Below, one piece after another: positions 45,921-57,443 of a stretch of 64,000 nucleotides of DNA. This stretch comes from Siderastrea radians (lineage: Eukaryota > Cnidaria > Anthozoa > Scleractinia > Rhizangiidae): positions 5,606,347 through 5,670,346 of the forward strand of contig OZ024894.1 in assembly GCA_964017195.1 (NCBI GenBank), in the 5' to 3' direction. A program made the translations under genes and the position numbers. The notes beneath the pieces were generated by a model. It saw nothing but the letters and a program-made list of their open reading frames with translations, was not told the origin of the DNA and did not search any database. Numbering within the stretch: position 1 is the stretch's first letter; every line of letters starts with the position of its first letter.

Positions 45921-46375
45921 CTAGGAGTGGATGTTTGTACACATTGCACAAATTCGATTTCCTCGGTCAGCTGATGTTCGAAGTTTCTTACGAGTTACGA
46001 TGCCTTCGTTATTTTCCGACGCAGATCTCTTAAGGTCAGGTTCAATTCGATGATCCGCGTGTACTTTCTCCAAGAAACAGTCGAGATCTTGAAGTTGGTT
46101 GATTAAACTTTTACGTTTCTTCTGCTTGTTTACGCATTGTTTGCAAATAAAACTACTCGTACACTTTACATCAAACGGCAGGCGCTGTAATTCTTGACGA
46201 ACATCCACTTTTCTCTTTCCATGTCAAGATATCTCTCGTTATGGCTGATAATTTCACGAAAGCATAGGACACAAGTTCTATCCACTGAGATGACAATGAA
46301 ACTTACAAAGTTTCGCGAAAAGTTTTCGCAATCGATTCCGCCAAACGTCAGCCGAGCAATGATGGTTATAGCCAA
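45921..46375 (-). pseudogene. Decayed zinc-finger-like ORF (ZAD-like cysteines)
   Basis: Two overlapping minus-strand frames look like one protein split by a frameshift near 46215. The upstream part has DRTCVLCFREII, ending at EREK; the downstream part resumes VDVRQELQRLPFDV, then CTSSFICKQCVNKQKK and a basic, coiled-coil-like tail. The spacing C-x2-C ... L-P ... C-x2-C is like treble-clef ZAD modules, which in animals mediate dimerisation of nuclear zinc-finger proteins and also occur in transposon-related proteins. Assignment is by pattern only. It may be a relic, or an intact gene with a sequencing error or a short unrecognised intron. Confidence 0.4.
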
Positions 46376-46633
46376 TCAGATTAAAGAGGAATCCCAAGCC
46401 CACTTCCGGTGTTTCGTTAAGTTCGTTGGGGGTACAGAACAAGGATTTCGGCGCTGCTTCGCAGACGTTACTAGCCGAGGGTTATATTACATCTGCAACG
46501 CATGCTATATGATAACAGGCTGTCTTAGTTTTCTTTTCAAGCAGCAAAACTACATTTTTATTGCTTTCTTTTTAATCAATTACAATGAGTTCAAAATCAA
46601 GTGAACCATTCAGCTCTGCCCTCAAAAGATGTT

Positions 46634-46806
46634 TATGCCATGACAACTGTCGCATGCCATGACAACTGTTGCACGCCATGAAAACTGTAGCATGCCATGA
46701 CAACTGTCGCATGCCATGACAACTGTCCCATGCCATGACAACTGATGCATGCCATGACAACTGTCGCATGCCATGACAACTGTCACATGCCATGACAACT
46801 GTCACT
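46634..46806 (-). repeat. 19-bp minisatellite (TGCCATGACAACTGTCGCA)n
   Basis: About nine units of 19 bases with single-base variants (TTGCA, GTAGC, GTCCC, GATGC). Because 19 is not a multiple of three, the minus-strand frame repeats every 19 codons (SCHGMRQLSWHA blocks), which explains that open frame. Confidence 0.88.
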
Positions 46807-47344
46807 GATCATCTGCTGTGATTCCAATGGCTTACTTTCCTCTTCCCTCCTGGCCATCTGTAACAAACATGCACAACAGATATCCGTAAAGGCGATGTTA
46901 AAACAAGCGAAGCATTTTTGTCTGTTGCAGGGTATGTTGTACGAAAACACTGTTAAGTGTAACAACAACTAATTGCAACAGACTTATTATCGACAATTAT
47001 CGGCATCTCTTCGTTGGCGCAAGCCGAGCAGAACCGAGTTCTATCTAACGTCATGATTATTTTAATGTATTTTATTATGAGGGTTACATAAAGAGTAGTT
47101 GAAAGGTTTTAGCCTCAGTTATATTTAGTTATTTCCTTTGTTCTGATATTAGCGACCACCACCAGCTACCTTCATGACACTGAAAAAAGTTATTATTATA
47201 ATGATTATAATAATATTAATAATTATTACTATTATTATTTTATTTTAATTTATTTTGCTATAAAGTTACATAACGAGGACCTAGAAAAGTTTTAGCCGCA
47301 GTTTTTGCTAGCTTAAAATAATACCTCCACACTGAAATAAAGTT

Positions 47345-47386
<42 letters not shown>

Positions 47387-47591
47387 TTAAACAAACACTT
47401 GCGGGAACAACAGCAAAAACAACAGCCACATCAAAACGGGATTAAAAAGTCCGCTGAGGGGTTTGTTACAATTAATAGGCATGTTCTTGTGCACTGAAAT
47501 GAGTGACCTTCAAAATCAGAATTTATTGTTTTACTGTAATTTAATTTTTCCATCATTGTTTAATTTTTATTGTAATGTATTTTATATATTC
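46807..47591. other. No gene seen; (ATC)n microsatellite
   Basis: 3' side of PLAT-C. It contains an AT-rich TTATTA tract near 47190-47240 and a 14-unit (ATC)n run at 47344-47387. An acceptor-like site at about 46858 would allow an extra tiny terminal exon for PLAT-C (Gly-Gln-Glu-Gly-Arg-Gly-Lys-stop); I prefer the stop inside exon 4. Confidence 0.5.
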
Positions 47592-50500
47592 TCACCACTT
47601 ACTCTGCTTATACCATTCGTTTGGCTGGATCCACCTCTTGAACACAAAAGGCGGGTAGCGGAAGTCCCCGTTTTTCTCCGCTACTTGAATCTGAAGTAAA
47701 TAACAGACAACTATGCTTGCAAGAAACTAATCATAGTCAGTGAAGTTCATTTTTTTAAAAAATTAAGTATCAAAATAAAGTAACTGTGATTTTGATCTGA
47801 GAAGTACCGTTTGTCTTTGACCTCCGTCCTAAAGTATATTTTGTCAGAAAAATACTGTTTAACTTTGACGAGAAGATTCAAGCCAATAACTTGGAGCCAA
47901 TTGTTAACAACCTAAGCTCAAAATTAAGTTATATTAACTGTTAAGTTACTAAAATTAAGATATGTTAACTGTACTTAATGGAAGTTACTACATTATTTGT
48001 TTAGGAGGCCCCAAGTTGAAACCTAGTAATAATTACAGAGTGTCCCAAAAGTTCGTTCGTCTACTTTAGAGGTCTGTAATCCAGTGGGATTAGACTCGAT
48101 AAACAAATCTTTTATGTATTTGTTGTGCCATCTTTTGACTCGAATTTTCATTTTGGCATTTTCCCGCCAAAGTCGCGCGAGCGCGTGTATATCTCTCGCC
48201 AAATATTTTTCGTATTTTGTAGCCCAAATTGCTAGCACTCTTTCCTCGTTTTTTGTGGCTTATCGTGAAAGATGAACCCTCTTAAGGAATAAAAGCTCAG
48301 CTTCTTGAGCATTTAGATCTATACTTAGATCTACTGGCTTATCATTAAAAGAAATTGCTAAAAAACTGGAAAAATCCGAAAGTTGGGTGGTAAAATTTTC
48401 GCCGAGAAATGAAGGTTTCGAAGACAAGAAATGAACGGGAAGACCGAAAGTCCTGAATGAAACAGCTAAAAAAGTCCTGAAGAAAGCTAAGTACAAAAGG
48501 GGAATTCGACGAGGCAGCTCTCACAACATTTAGCAAGCAAAGGCCTTGTTGGGAAAAAAACAACCGTCTGGAGGTTCATAAAGAGAAGGTTGACGGCAAA
48601 AGAGACCTCTGCTCACCGCAAAGCAACATGCAGCTCGCCTAAAATTGGCTAAGCAATGCAAAAACTTTGCTACGGAAGAATGGGATGATTTTCTTTTTTC
48701 GGAAGAATGTCCCAAAACATTTGTTTCAGCTGCCTAATCCCAAAAATGATATTGGTTGGGGGTCTCAGGTGAGCTAAGTGCCTCCTGCATACCAGGTGGA
48801 ATGACAGGCCGCAGTCTCCCTGGGATTCATTTTATACCCCAAGGACAGACTTTGACTGCCGACTACTACATCAACAACATATTAGAGAAAGAAGTGAAGC
48901 CTCTCCTTCGCCGTAAAAATGTGAATGAAGCAATAGAAAAACGAAAACTGTTCAGTTCCAATCGACACATGACGTTCGTCCAAGACGGTGCGCCAGTACA
49001 AGCAGCCAAGGCCACCCAAGCATGGTGCAAAAGAAACCTGCCAAATTTTATAGAGAAAACAAGCTGGCCTCCAAATTCGCCAGATATCAACCCTGTGGAG
49101 AATCTTTGGACATAATGGATGAAGTTGTCTACAAAGACCCAACTCCTAAGTCCATGAAGGATCTGAAAAGATGGCTCAAACAAGCCGGGAAGAATATCCC
49201 CTCTCCACGCTATATGAGTCCCACTTCATGCCGCAACGGCTACAGAATGTGATAAACTCAAAGGGGGGCATACCGGTTATTCAACTTTTAAATACATGTA
49301 CTCGATAGAGTAATAAACATCTTTTAGCATGTTTAGAAATTTCATGTAAAAATAAAGTTTTGATCAAAAGTTATGCCGCATGAAATAAGAGGAACAAACT
49401 TTTGGGACACCCTGTATATCTAAAGAGTCCTTACATAGTCGAGAGACCAAAATTCCTGCCCGTAAAAAAATCCGCGATTATCACGCTTGACTTCAACCGC
49501 GTTTACAAATCCTACGTCTTTAGCGTAGACTTTAAAGACATCCGTGCTACAAAAAAGCAAACAGGCACGTAATGGCTGTGGTCACATCAAGGCTGTTGCA
49601 TAACCATCAATAGTTGACCCTATACTTGTCATACTTTATTATTATGGATTAAAAGAAGTGTTATCTACTTGCGTATAACAGAAAACGTTTTTTTTTCAAC
49701 AAAACATTTATAAATGCATATAATCCATTACAGTTCGAGAATGGGGGTGGTAGTCTACGTGTTTCATCGCTCAATCTCGGGCAACGCTATGATAAAGAAG
49801 AAAGGTTCGGGATCGAATTTTTAACAAGAGTCTTGCGTCTCGACAAATCTTGTATTTTATCATTCTACTCCTCATAGAAAGCTTAAGCCTCAAGCCCTCC
49901 CAGGGGAAAGGGTCACTCAACTGAACCTTTTATATGGGGAGGCTCCGCCCCAATGTTTAAACCCATTACCCTTTAATATACATTACCCTTTAATATACTA
50001 ATTTCTGTTGAAGTGGTACCCCTTACATGTACCTAAAGCAAACGTTTTTTAAACAATTTTCCGCTGCTACTCTAAATTTAAGCACCGAAATGTTAGTTTC
50101 TCGACCTTGCCTTTTTTAAGGCGTGTGCCGTGATACCTCGCATTAGGTGAACACTGGTCACTTCTAATCAACTAAATATTTGCCTAACTGATTAATTGTT
50201 ACCTATTATATTGCTTAAGGCAAACAGGAAACCAACTCTCAATTCTCGATAATTGACGTTTTATGACTCTAAAATATCAACACCTTTTTCTGGATAACGT
50301 GAAGTGGGATTAAAATGAAATTAGCCCCCTCCCTACGAACTACCAGGCACTATTGTTCATCATACTTACTGGGAGTCCTCAGTCAAATTTGTCTTTCCCG
50401 CCCTTCCTTAAGGACGGTGCCTCCTTTTGTTACTGCGCATACGTTCTGCGCATCTCGGGATATTCGGGTTTGTTAAGGAATTTGCCTCCTAATACAACGA

Positions 50501-52090
50501 TATTTTTGCGCAGTTTATGTGTGGAAAAAGCAGATCTTAGCAGGGTTATCAGAATCTAAAAAGAAAATTGGGGTAACCACCCTTTTTTTTTTAGAGATAA
50601 TTGAGCTTTAATTTGGAAAGAAATTGCCATACATTCTTTGTATTTTAACGCTTTTTTAGAATTATGGTTGCTTAATTATCTCTGAAAAATGCGTGGTGGC
50701 CCACATTTTTCTTTTTGGATTCCAATAACTCTCGCTAAGATCTGCTTTTTCCCCATAGTCGTAACCTTTGCTTAAATACCTCTGTAATAGGAGGCACCAT
50801 CCTTAAGCTGTATCGAATTTTTCATGGTCTTGGCGTCTGAGCGAGGCTTGTATTTTATCATTTTAAAGCCCTTTCATTGGCTCTCTGTGGTCAAACAGTT
50901 CAGTCAACCACTATGAATACTTATTAATTATCCCTGTTCAAGGCATGTCTCCTACCCATATTAAGCTTAATTTAATTCCCCGTGTAGTGCCTTTTTGACA
51001 TGTTTTTTTACAGTCCTTAAGCCACGCCATTTGTATTCGAATTGTTTAGTCAGGCATAATAAATACTTACTTTCCCTTTTTAAAGGCATTTTCAGTTCCG
51101 TTAACAAGCATTTTTTCACCCGTAACGCCTTTTTCACCATGTATTTTGATCCACACCATGCCAGAAAACGATGCATGTGGCCCATTTGCGGTTTTCACGA
51201 ACACCGTGTATTCTGGAAACAACAATAAATTCTTTCAACTCGACTGTGGTCAAGAGGATGCAGCTCACACATTTTTTATGCAACTTTTTATTCACGTAAG
51301 TCAGTAATAGAACTACATACAGTCCAATGTGGAAATAATGGGCCGAGAAAATCTGAGAACGAGTACCAAATTTGTATCAAGGGTGTCTTGAGTTCGCAAT
51401 CAACAGTATTCAGTAAGTTTTAACTTATTAAAAATTAATTAGGATAGAGCGCTTTTCAAATGAGTGTCGTAAAACCAAAACCAAAGTAATTACCCCAGCC
51501 AATCACAACAAACACAAATTACCTAATGAGCCAATCACAACTTCATGTAACCAGAGCAAAGCGCGGGAAAACGCGTGCGAGTAAGTCCGGATTGGTTTGA
51601 GTTTTACTTCTGATTGGTCGAGAAAGTGGCGCGAGTTTTTTAACCAATCACAGAGCGAAGTAAAGCAAAACCAAAGCAAAACGCGAATTACTTTTGACAG
51701 TCAATTGAAAACTGCTCTATAGTGAGAAATTAGGCAGTGATCCTTTGACCGCTTGAATGGGATGCCAGGCTAGCAATATAAGGCAATCATAGAAATAGTC
51801 ACTATATGCCAAACTGTTTCTGGAGAATGTATTGGAGTAATGGGTGTTCCTCACAAACTAAGTTTGATATTAAACTTAATGCAGTCACTAAGAAAGGGTG
51901 ATTATGTCACTAACCTAAACGGTATTTAAACAATTTTGTCAATCAGATTTTTTTTTGCACTTGCCAATTGCAGTTGCATACTTCCTTTTGCGATCCACTT
52001 TTCTATAAGCAAATACGACAATTATTGCTTACCTTTTCCTTGAACAGCGCAGCACAAAACCCAGAGGGGTAGAAGTAACAACAGCTTCAT
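47592..52090 (-). CDS. Small secreted single-PLAT-domain protein (PLAT-C)
   Basis: Four exons: 52033-52090 (58 nt), 51071-51212 (142), 49435-49546 (112), 47592-47690 (99); 411 nt, 136 aa plus stop. Phases 1, 2, 0 are the same as in PLAT-B; donors are GTAAGC, GTAAGT and GTAAGG. Exon 1 is a signal peptide, MKLLLLLPLWVLCCAVQG. The rest is one PLAT/LH2 domain: YTVFVKTANG, GMVWIKIHGEKG, KKGNTDVFKVYAKDVG, KRDNRGF, FWSLDYIQV and FVFKRWI. It keeps the fold pattern but has drifted from PLAT-B: the AGTDA strand is SFSGMVW and the usual DNSG is DNRG. It ends Ser-Lys-Trp-stop (AGT AAG TGG TGA). CAG-GATAATG before the ATG is the same acceptor-like context as PLAT-B. Introns hold a mariner (48036-49414) and a MITE (50412-50802). 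Likely a secreted lipid- or protein-binding molecule; function unknown. Confidence 0.86.
48036..49414 (+). mobile_element. Tc1/mariner element, decayed transposase, DD37E-type spacing
   Basis: Complete element of 1379 bp: CAGAGTGTCCCAAAAGTTCG at the left, CGAACTTTTGGGACAC-type inverse at the right (reads AACTTTTGGGACACCCTG), flanked by TA at 48034-48035 and 49415-49416. Inside, plus strand: a helix-turn-helix region (KEIAKKLEKSESWVVKF), a GRPKVLNETAKK hook, and the catalytic core with FVQDGAPVQ and SPDINPVENLW. Counting from the Asp of QDGAP to the Glu of PVEN gives 37 intervening residues. The reading frame is broken by a stop after the hook's upstream part and by a frameshift just after ENLW, so it is inactive. 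It sits in intron 3 of PLAT-C and ends only about 20 bp from exon 3. Confidence 0.9.
50412..50802. mobile_element. Harbinger-like MITE in intron 2 of PLAT-C
   Basis: Same family as 33180-33577. Ends GGACGGTGCCTCC and GGAGGCACCATCC, next to TAA/TTAA. Shared interior words: ACTGCGCATACG, ATCTCGGGATATTCGGGTTT, TACATTCTTTGTATTTTAAC. The two copies lie in different introns of the two PLAT genes, so they are separate insertions. Confidence 0.82.
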
Positions 52091-52380
52091 TATCCTGTTA
52101 GAATACAGCAAAATTCTGTAAAATAGCAACTTACAGAAAGGAATTTAATAAGCCGATAGTAAACCGTTTTATTAGGCCAACTGAATTAACTTAAGTCGAC
52201 CCTTAAAAACAGCCAGTTTGCTCAAACTCTTAAATGCTGCCCTTTTAGGTCATTTTTGCGGGTATTAAATACAGCCTGAACAGGTCACAATAATTGTTGC
52301 GTTCAAAAATATAAAAGAGAACCTGCGATGATGAGAAAGGTTCTACGATAAACGTAATAAGTCACCTTAAATCACCAGGT

Positions 52381-52633
52381 CCCAGTTGTTCGAAAGTTGG
52401 ATAGCGCTATCCACCGGATAAATCTCTATCCATTGGATAACGCAATTGGTTTCCCTAACACTTATCCACGGGATAGTGATTTATCTGGCCCCAGTTGTTC
52501 AAAGGTTGGATAGGGCTGTCCACCGGATAAATCACTATCCAGTGGATAAGTATTAGGGAAACCAATTGCGTTTTCCACTGGATAGTGATTTATCCGGTGG
52601 ATAGCGCTATCCAACTTTTGAACAACTGGGGCC
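52381..52633. mobile_element. CCCCAGTTGTTC MITE, full copy plus partial copy
   Basis: 52487-52633 is bounded by GGCCCCAGTTGTTCAAAGGT and its inverse CTTTTGAACAACTGGGGCC, with inner palindromes of the type GGATAGNGCTNTCCACCGGA. 52381-52486 is a second, adjoining and truncated copy in the same orientation. No coding content. It lies about 300 bp upstream of the PLAT-C start codon. Confidence 0.82.
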
Positions 52634-53519
52634 AGGGGTGCAAAACTGCATTTAAAATTATTTAACTTCTTTTGCTTTTGGAAATTTATTTTCCAAAAAA
52701 CCGTGACACATTCATAGTAGCGATAATTATCAATTACAAAAATTGACTTTGTTGTATTCAGATCTGTCAACCGTGACACAAAGTAAGTATTCTTTATTTA
52801 TAAAAGTAAAAAAGAATATTCTACGCTTAAACAGCAAAACTGAGAAAAAATCACTCTAACTCTTTAAAAATTAATTACCACAATTGAAAATCCCTCAAGA
52901 TGTGATTGTTAATCTCAGCATAGCCATGATATGTAGTTGTTGTTATCCGTGGTTTCGTCAGTAAAGAATGACGTAGAATAACCATAATTTCCGTTATTCT
53001 TAAGATGTGAAATGATATAATGTGGCTCAGGATTTACTACCCTGGTACGGATCACAAGCTCGCTCGGTATTTAGTTGAATTTGTCGAGTGTACGAGTGGC
53101 CTAAAATGCATTTTTTTCGCCATTCGGGGTAAATTAAAATAATGCGTGCTAATCTCGGTCGCTTCGTGAGGTTACCCAGTGCAGAGTATATTTTCTCCTA
53201 AACTTGGCAGTGTATGCGACCGCCATCGTAATTTTGTACTTCAATCTCTTATTTTTCGGTTCAAATTGTTCATTCGAAGTACATGTATATTTATCGTCAG
53301 TTTAAGGACATTTTCACGAATGGAACACACTCCGCCGTGAAGCTTGCAATTCGCAAAACGTGGCAGATATTTAAGCTCGTGGTCAAGACTTGAAGTTAAT
53401 TAACTTTCGAAAATTTCATCAAAAGGAAGATTTTTCAGATGAAAAATGCGCCTCGGAGTTCAAAGATTTCGAGGTGAAAATGTAGAAGAAAGAAAACCGG
53501 CAAATTTCTACTGACTAAC
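52634..53519. other. No gene seen; parts shared with the PLAT-B flank
   Basis: AT-rich upstream sequence of PLAT-C. Phrases at about 52865 and 53403 match the PLAT-B upstream flank in the same order. No supported exon. Confidence 0.5.
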
Positions 53520-53835
53520 CTTAGAACCGTGTCCTTTGATATCTTGAGATGTAGGTCTGAGCTAAGTCAATATTGATATGAAATATGTTTTCTTTGTGGT
53601 AAAGTTAAAGGCATGCCGTAATTTGAAATTTTTATCTCAGTGACAGTAAGCATGTGGGCCGAGTATTTTCCGTAAGGGGTAATAGGTACTCACAAACGGT
53701 GGCAAGTGGCATTTCATAAACTTGTTGTTCCTATTGGTGCTTTTGTCCTGTGCTAGTAAAGATACACTCACTGGAACTGCACAGTGAGTGCCTTCCCGAG
53801 TCACGGTCCCTCGGCGGGGAGTCTGGTAACCTGTC
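53520..53835 (-). promoter_or_regulatory. Conserved 5' region of PLAT-C (possible 5' UTR exon)
   Basis: Collinear with 37345-37645. On the minus strand it shares GAGGGACCGTGAC, ATGCCACTTGCC, a GTGAGTACC donor-like site, GGCCCACATGCTTAC and a GTTAGT donor-like site at its proximal end. It lies 1.4-1.7 kb upstream of the PLAT-C start codon, against 1.7-2.0 kb in PLAT-B. It is a candidate promoter and non-coding first exon; transcription cannot be shown from sequence. Confidence 0.4.
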
Positions 53836-53879
53836 GAAAAAAACCTGTCATAAGGCCCTTTTTTAAGGAAACCGTTACT

Positions 53880-56351
53880 AAACGTTTGGGGAAAAACGCT
53901 CACTTTGCCGTGGTGGGGTCCTTATCCAAGACAAGACGGTAGAACAGTCCACCCAGAAGATTCTTTTGCAATGTTGGATGTTCGCGAACTGCAGTGACGT
54001 TCTGCAAGTATCATACATCCTTGCAAGTGTTAAACAACCCATGAGCTCCAGTCTCGGGATCGTCTTCTTTTTCAACGGGGCAACGAAGGACTTGTTCAGG
54101 ACAGGGACACACTTGTAACTTCCATTCTTTAACTTTTGATCGAAAGAAAATAACTGGACCGTACGCTTTTTCGCCGCCAGCACAGAATCCATGGACTTGC
54201 CGTACCCCAATGCATGACTTGGTTTCAACTTTCGATCGAATTCGAACGCTAGGAGATGATTCATGGTTTGCACATTTTCCATCCACTAGCTTTGAATGCT
54301 CGCTGGCAGGATCTCGTCCCAGCTATATCCTGAACTCCACGGTTCTTGTAAGTCGATTCTTTGTCTATTTCTGTCTGCTTAGAATGCCAAGTGTTAATCT
54401 GGAAGCTGGAAGTGCCTTTCTCGAGGATGGCGTCAATGTCGTTGATAGTCTGCTTAGCTTTTGCTGTAGTTGCTCTGGACCCACCGATGTCATCCACGTA
54501 CACATGGTCTTGAAGTTCCTTTGCAGCTTCAGGGAACTGCTAGAGTATTGATGGCGTTAGTTGCTATGTCAGGAGCTGGTTTATCACTAAAGTTCAATCT
54601 GAGCCATTGATACAGTCAGTTGGTGAATGACTTGTCTTACTTCTCTACAGGATCCTATGATAAACTTGATCTTCGAGATGCACCAAGATTTGATTAAACA
54701 TTTTGCCCACATCACCAGTGAATGCCACTTCATTCCATCGCCATGCTGTCAGTACATCGAAGAGACTGTTGATGAAGTTAGGATGACTAACTTTATTATT
54801 TCTATAGCGCAAAAATCCATGCATATATGATCTAATGCGCTTAGGCGTGAACTGACACGACTTGCAGTGGTAGGTACCATTCAGGTTTACCATGAACGAT
54901 TTGTTCAGGTGGAACCTTAGTCACAAAGTCCTGATCCAATAACTTTTGAACTTCCTCATCAACAACTTTAAAGCAATCCTTTTCCTGGAACGGCTTTTCA
55001 GCAGAAAACATCCTTTTCAGAGCGATGTCGTAGTTACTTTGTTTGGGGGGTACTGCTTCCTTCCAGGGCATCCTCACCTGTATTCTCCTGCAACTAAGGC
55101 AGTCGAAGCTGCAAGGGACTTCACGAACTTGCTTTCACGTAACACGTTTTCACTGCATGTACAGTGTTTGGTTGGTTTGTCGCTAAGGAGGTCCTGGTGA
55201 AGGAGTTTCTTGATATCCTCCACGACACTTACTGTCCCGACTTCTATTGACTGAATTTGAGATGTGGTAGAGCTGTTTGACTCAAACTCTCCCAGATCGT
55301 ACCATCCAAAACAGCCTGTTCTTTTCGCGATAGGTTCTCCTGGTTCTCCGGACACTGTGCGGATATCAACGAAGGCTTCTACGAAGTCTCTGCCGACAAG
55401 GAGATCTATGGCACCACCCGAAAGATGCAGCTTATCAGAAACTTTCTTCAAATGGGTCTATTGTCCCACTAATTCTTTAGAAATTGTTTTGGCATTACTG
55501 CAAGGTCTTGTAACAGTGTACACTTGAAGGGTCTTCGTAATATCTTTGTCAGTAGGTGAGGCTAGCGTGATATCGAGTATCTGTGAAGGTTCGCTTTTCT
55601 TCTCCCCCCCAGCTAAATTCATAGTGAGATGCGTCGCTGATCCATTTACGCCAAGTCGTCTAGCTGCATTTTTGGAGAGTTGGCTGGTGTTAGATCCAGA
55701 GTCTAACTTCGAAGAACTTTTTTGAGAACGCATTGGCGGCATTGGACCCTTGTCCACGCGACTTTCATTCATTTCCCAAGAGACGGAGCTACTTTTGCCT
55801 CGGAAGCGAATGCTTGCTTCCTGATGTAACCAGGCGATGAGGTTATTAACGGTTTCTTCTCTCCCTTCTCTTTTCATCTTTCTACCAAAATGCGAACTGT
55901 CGTTTGGATCGAGTTTGAACAAAAGTTGGAACATAAGGAATTTAAGTGCTTCTGAGGACTCTAGAACAGGACACCGATTATCTTCCATATCGTTTATGTA
56001 GCGACACTGTGGTGGCGAAGTGTGTAAAGGACTTGGAATCTCGTTTGACTGGTTTAAGATTGTTTATTTAGAAATTGGGAGTTTTGCTTTTAGCTGTTCA
56101 GGGGTCATTGTTGTCATATTCTTCATCGCTGCATAATCTCATTTGGCACTTTGAGCACAGACTTCTTTGAGAGGGTACTTCCTTGCTGAATCTTTACAAA
56201 CTTTATTTTCTCTGTTTCCCTCAGATGTGAACACAACTTTTGTGTATTCATTATCTAGCACAGGAGTTCCAAGATTGAATTCCTCGGAAGCTATCCTTTG
56301 CTTTGTATCTGCCCTAATTTGTTGATTGCTTTGTGGGACAGGATCAGACAC
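53880..56351 (-). mobile_element. BEL/Pao-type LTR retrotransposon, decayed
   Basis: Read on the minus strand from about 56351 down, consecutive broken frames follow BEL/Pao pol order: a gag-side region at about 56140-56350 and 55740-55988; a protease-like block with LDSGSN (about 55690) and IDLLVGRDFV (about 55400); the start of the reverse transcriptase (about 54850-55070, EWYLPL); TGDVGKMFNQILVHLEDQ (about 54700); the catalytic YVDD (about 54500); and an RNase-H-side block with RLELMGCLTLARM and TVLSWIR (about 53920-54060). Stops and frameshifts separate the blocks, including an in-frame TAG near 55458. No integrase and no LTR pair could be found, so it is truncated at the 53880 side and inactive. 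Confidence 0.82.
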
Positions 56352-57443
56352 TACTCCACCAACTTGTTTTTCACAGGCCTTCTCACCCTATATTTTCCTA
56401 AAAATAAGAATTGAAGCTAATTTTTAAGTGATCCTGTTAAGATGAAGTGATAAAGTTCTTTATTACTTTTTTTTACTGTTAAGATGAAGTGAATGATATA
56501 GTTTGTTGTTATTTTTTGTTTTGTTTTTCAATGATCACTAAGGATTTCATTTTGTTAAGAACAGCAATAGCCGATCCATCAAGCAGATTCATTTTAAAAT
56601 TCTCAGCTCACTTGTTTTGGGATGAATAAATTTAGTTTGAGTTTTATCAACTTATAAGCTTACTTCCATTGGTCCATGTGGCTACGAGCGTCCTTTTGAT
56701 GGATGAGTGTAAGTAATTTTTGTGAAAATTAATTTTGGTTTCTTTGAAGTCCTCAGTAGGGGTAATTTGATCTTAACAAATAAAGTTTTAGTTCATTTTC
56801 ACCTTCACTGATCTTCTCAAAGGGAGCTATATCCACTCCTCTGACTTTAGGAATTCCTTCAGTATTCACCCTCCATTAGGTGGTGTGGTCTCATTGGTGT
56901 TTTCCCTGATGTTGTATTCCCTTGCCTTTGTAGACCAGCACCCAGGTTCATGAGGCCACTTTTTCACATCTTCCAGCTACTGTTCTATGTTTCCAGTAAC
57001 TTCTTTGGGGATGTGAGAGCGCTCCTTCATACCAGGTGGGTTTTTTCAAGTCGTGATTTTCTTCGTGTAATTTTTCAAATGACAGGAGGGCTCGTTGCTT
57101 TGATATTGCGGCCAAGTTCTTTGAGCAACATGTGCATCTGCATGATTTTGTTTCCACAAAGCTTTGAGAGAAGCTCTTAATTGAAGCCGTTGGTTTTTCT
57201 TTTCATAATTATAAGCACTTTGCTTTTCGTGAAGGTGTAACTATGGAGCACCTCACTGAAACGCTTGCCAAGGTTTTCTTTGCAAGTTTTTTCATAGGTA
57301 GAAAATACTATTTCTCCAATAGCTTTAAGCTCTCCTTTAGTTGGTTGGACCTTTTTTAGGACATGATTTGTTGATGTGTTTTTCATGTCACTGAAAGGGC
57401 CCTTGTACTTATGGCGATTTTGTTTGCTTTCAGGAATTGTTTC
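56352..57443. other. No supported gene; possible further transposon remains
   Basis: Minus-strand open frames at 56948-57157 and 57177-57386 (the latter with PTKGELKAIGEIVFSTYEKT) have protein-like composition, but no family is recognised and there are stops between them. They may be more of the retrotransposon or another decayed element. Confidence 0.35.

Noticed and set aside
46572..46805. SCHGMRQLSWHA repeat protein
   Set aside because: Translation of a 19-bp minisatellite.
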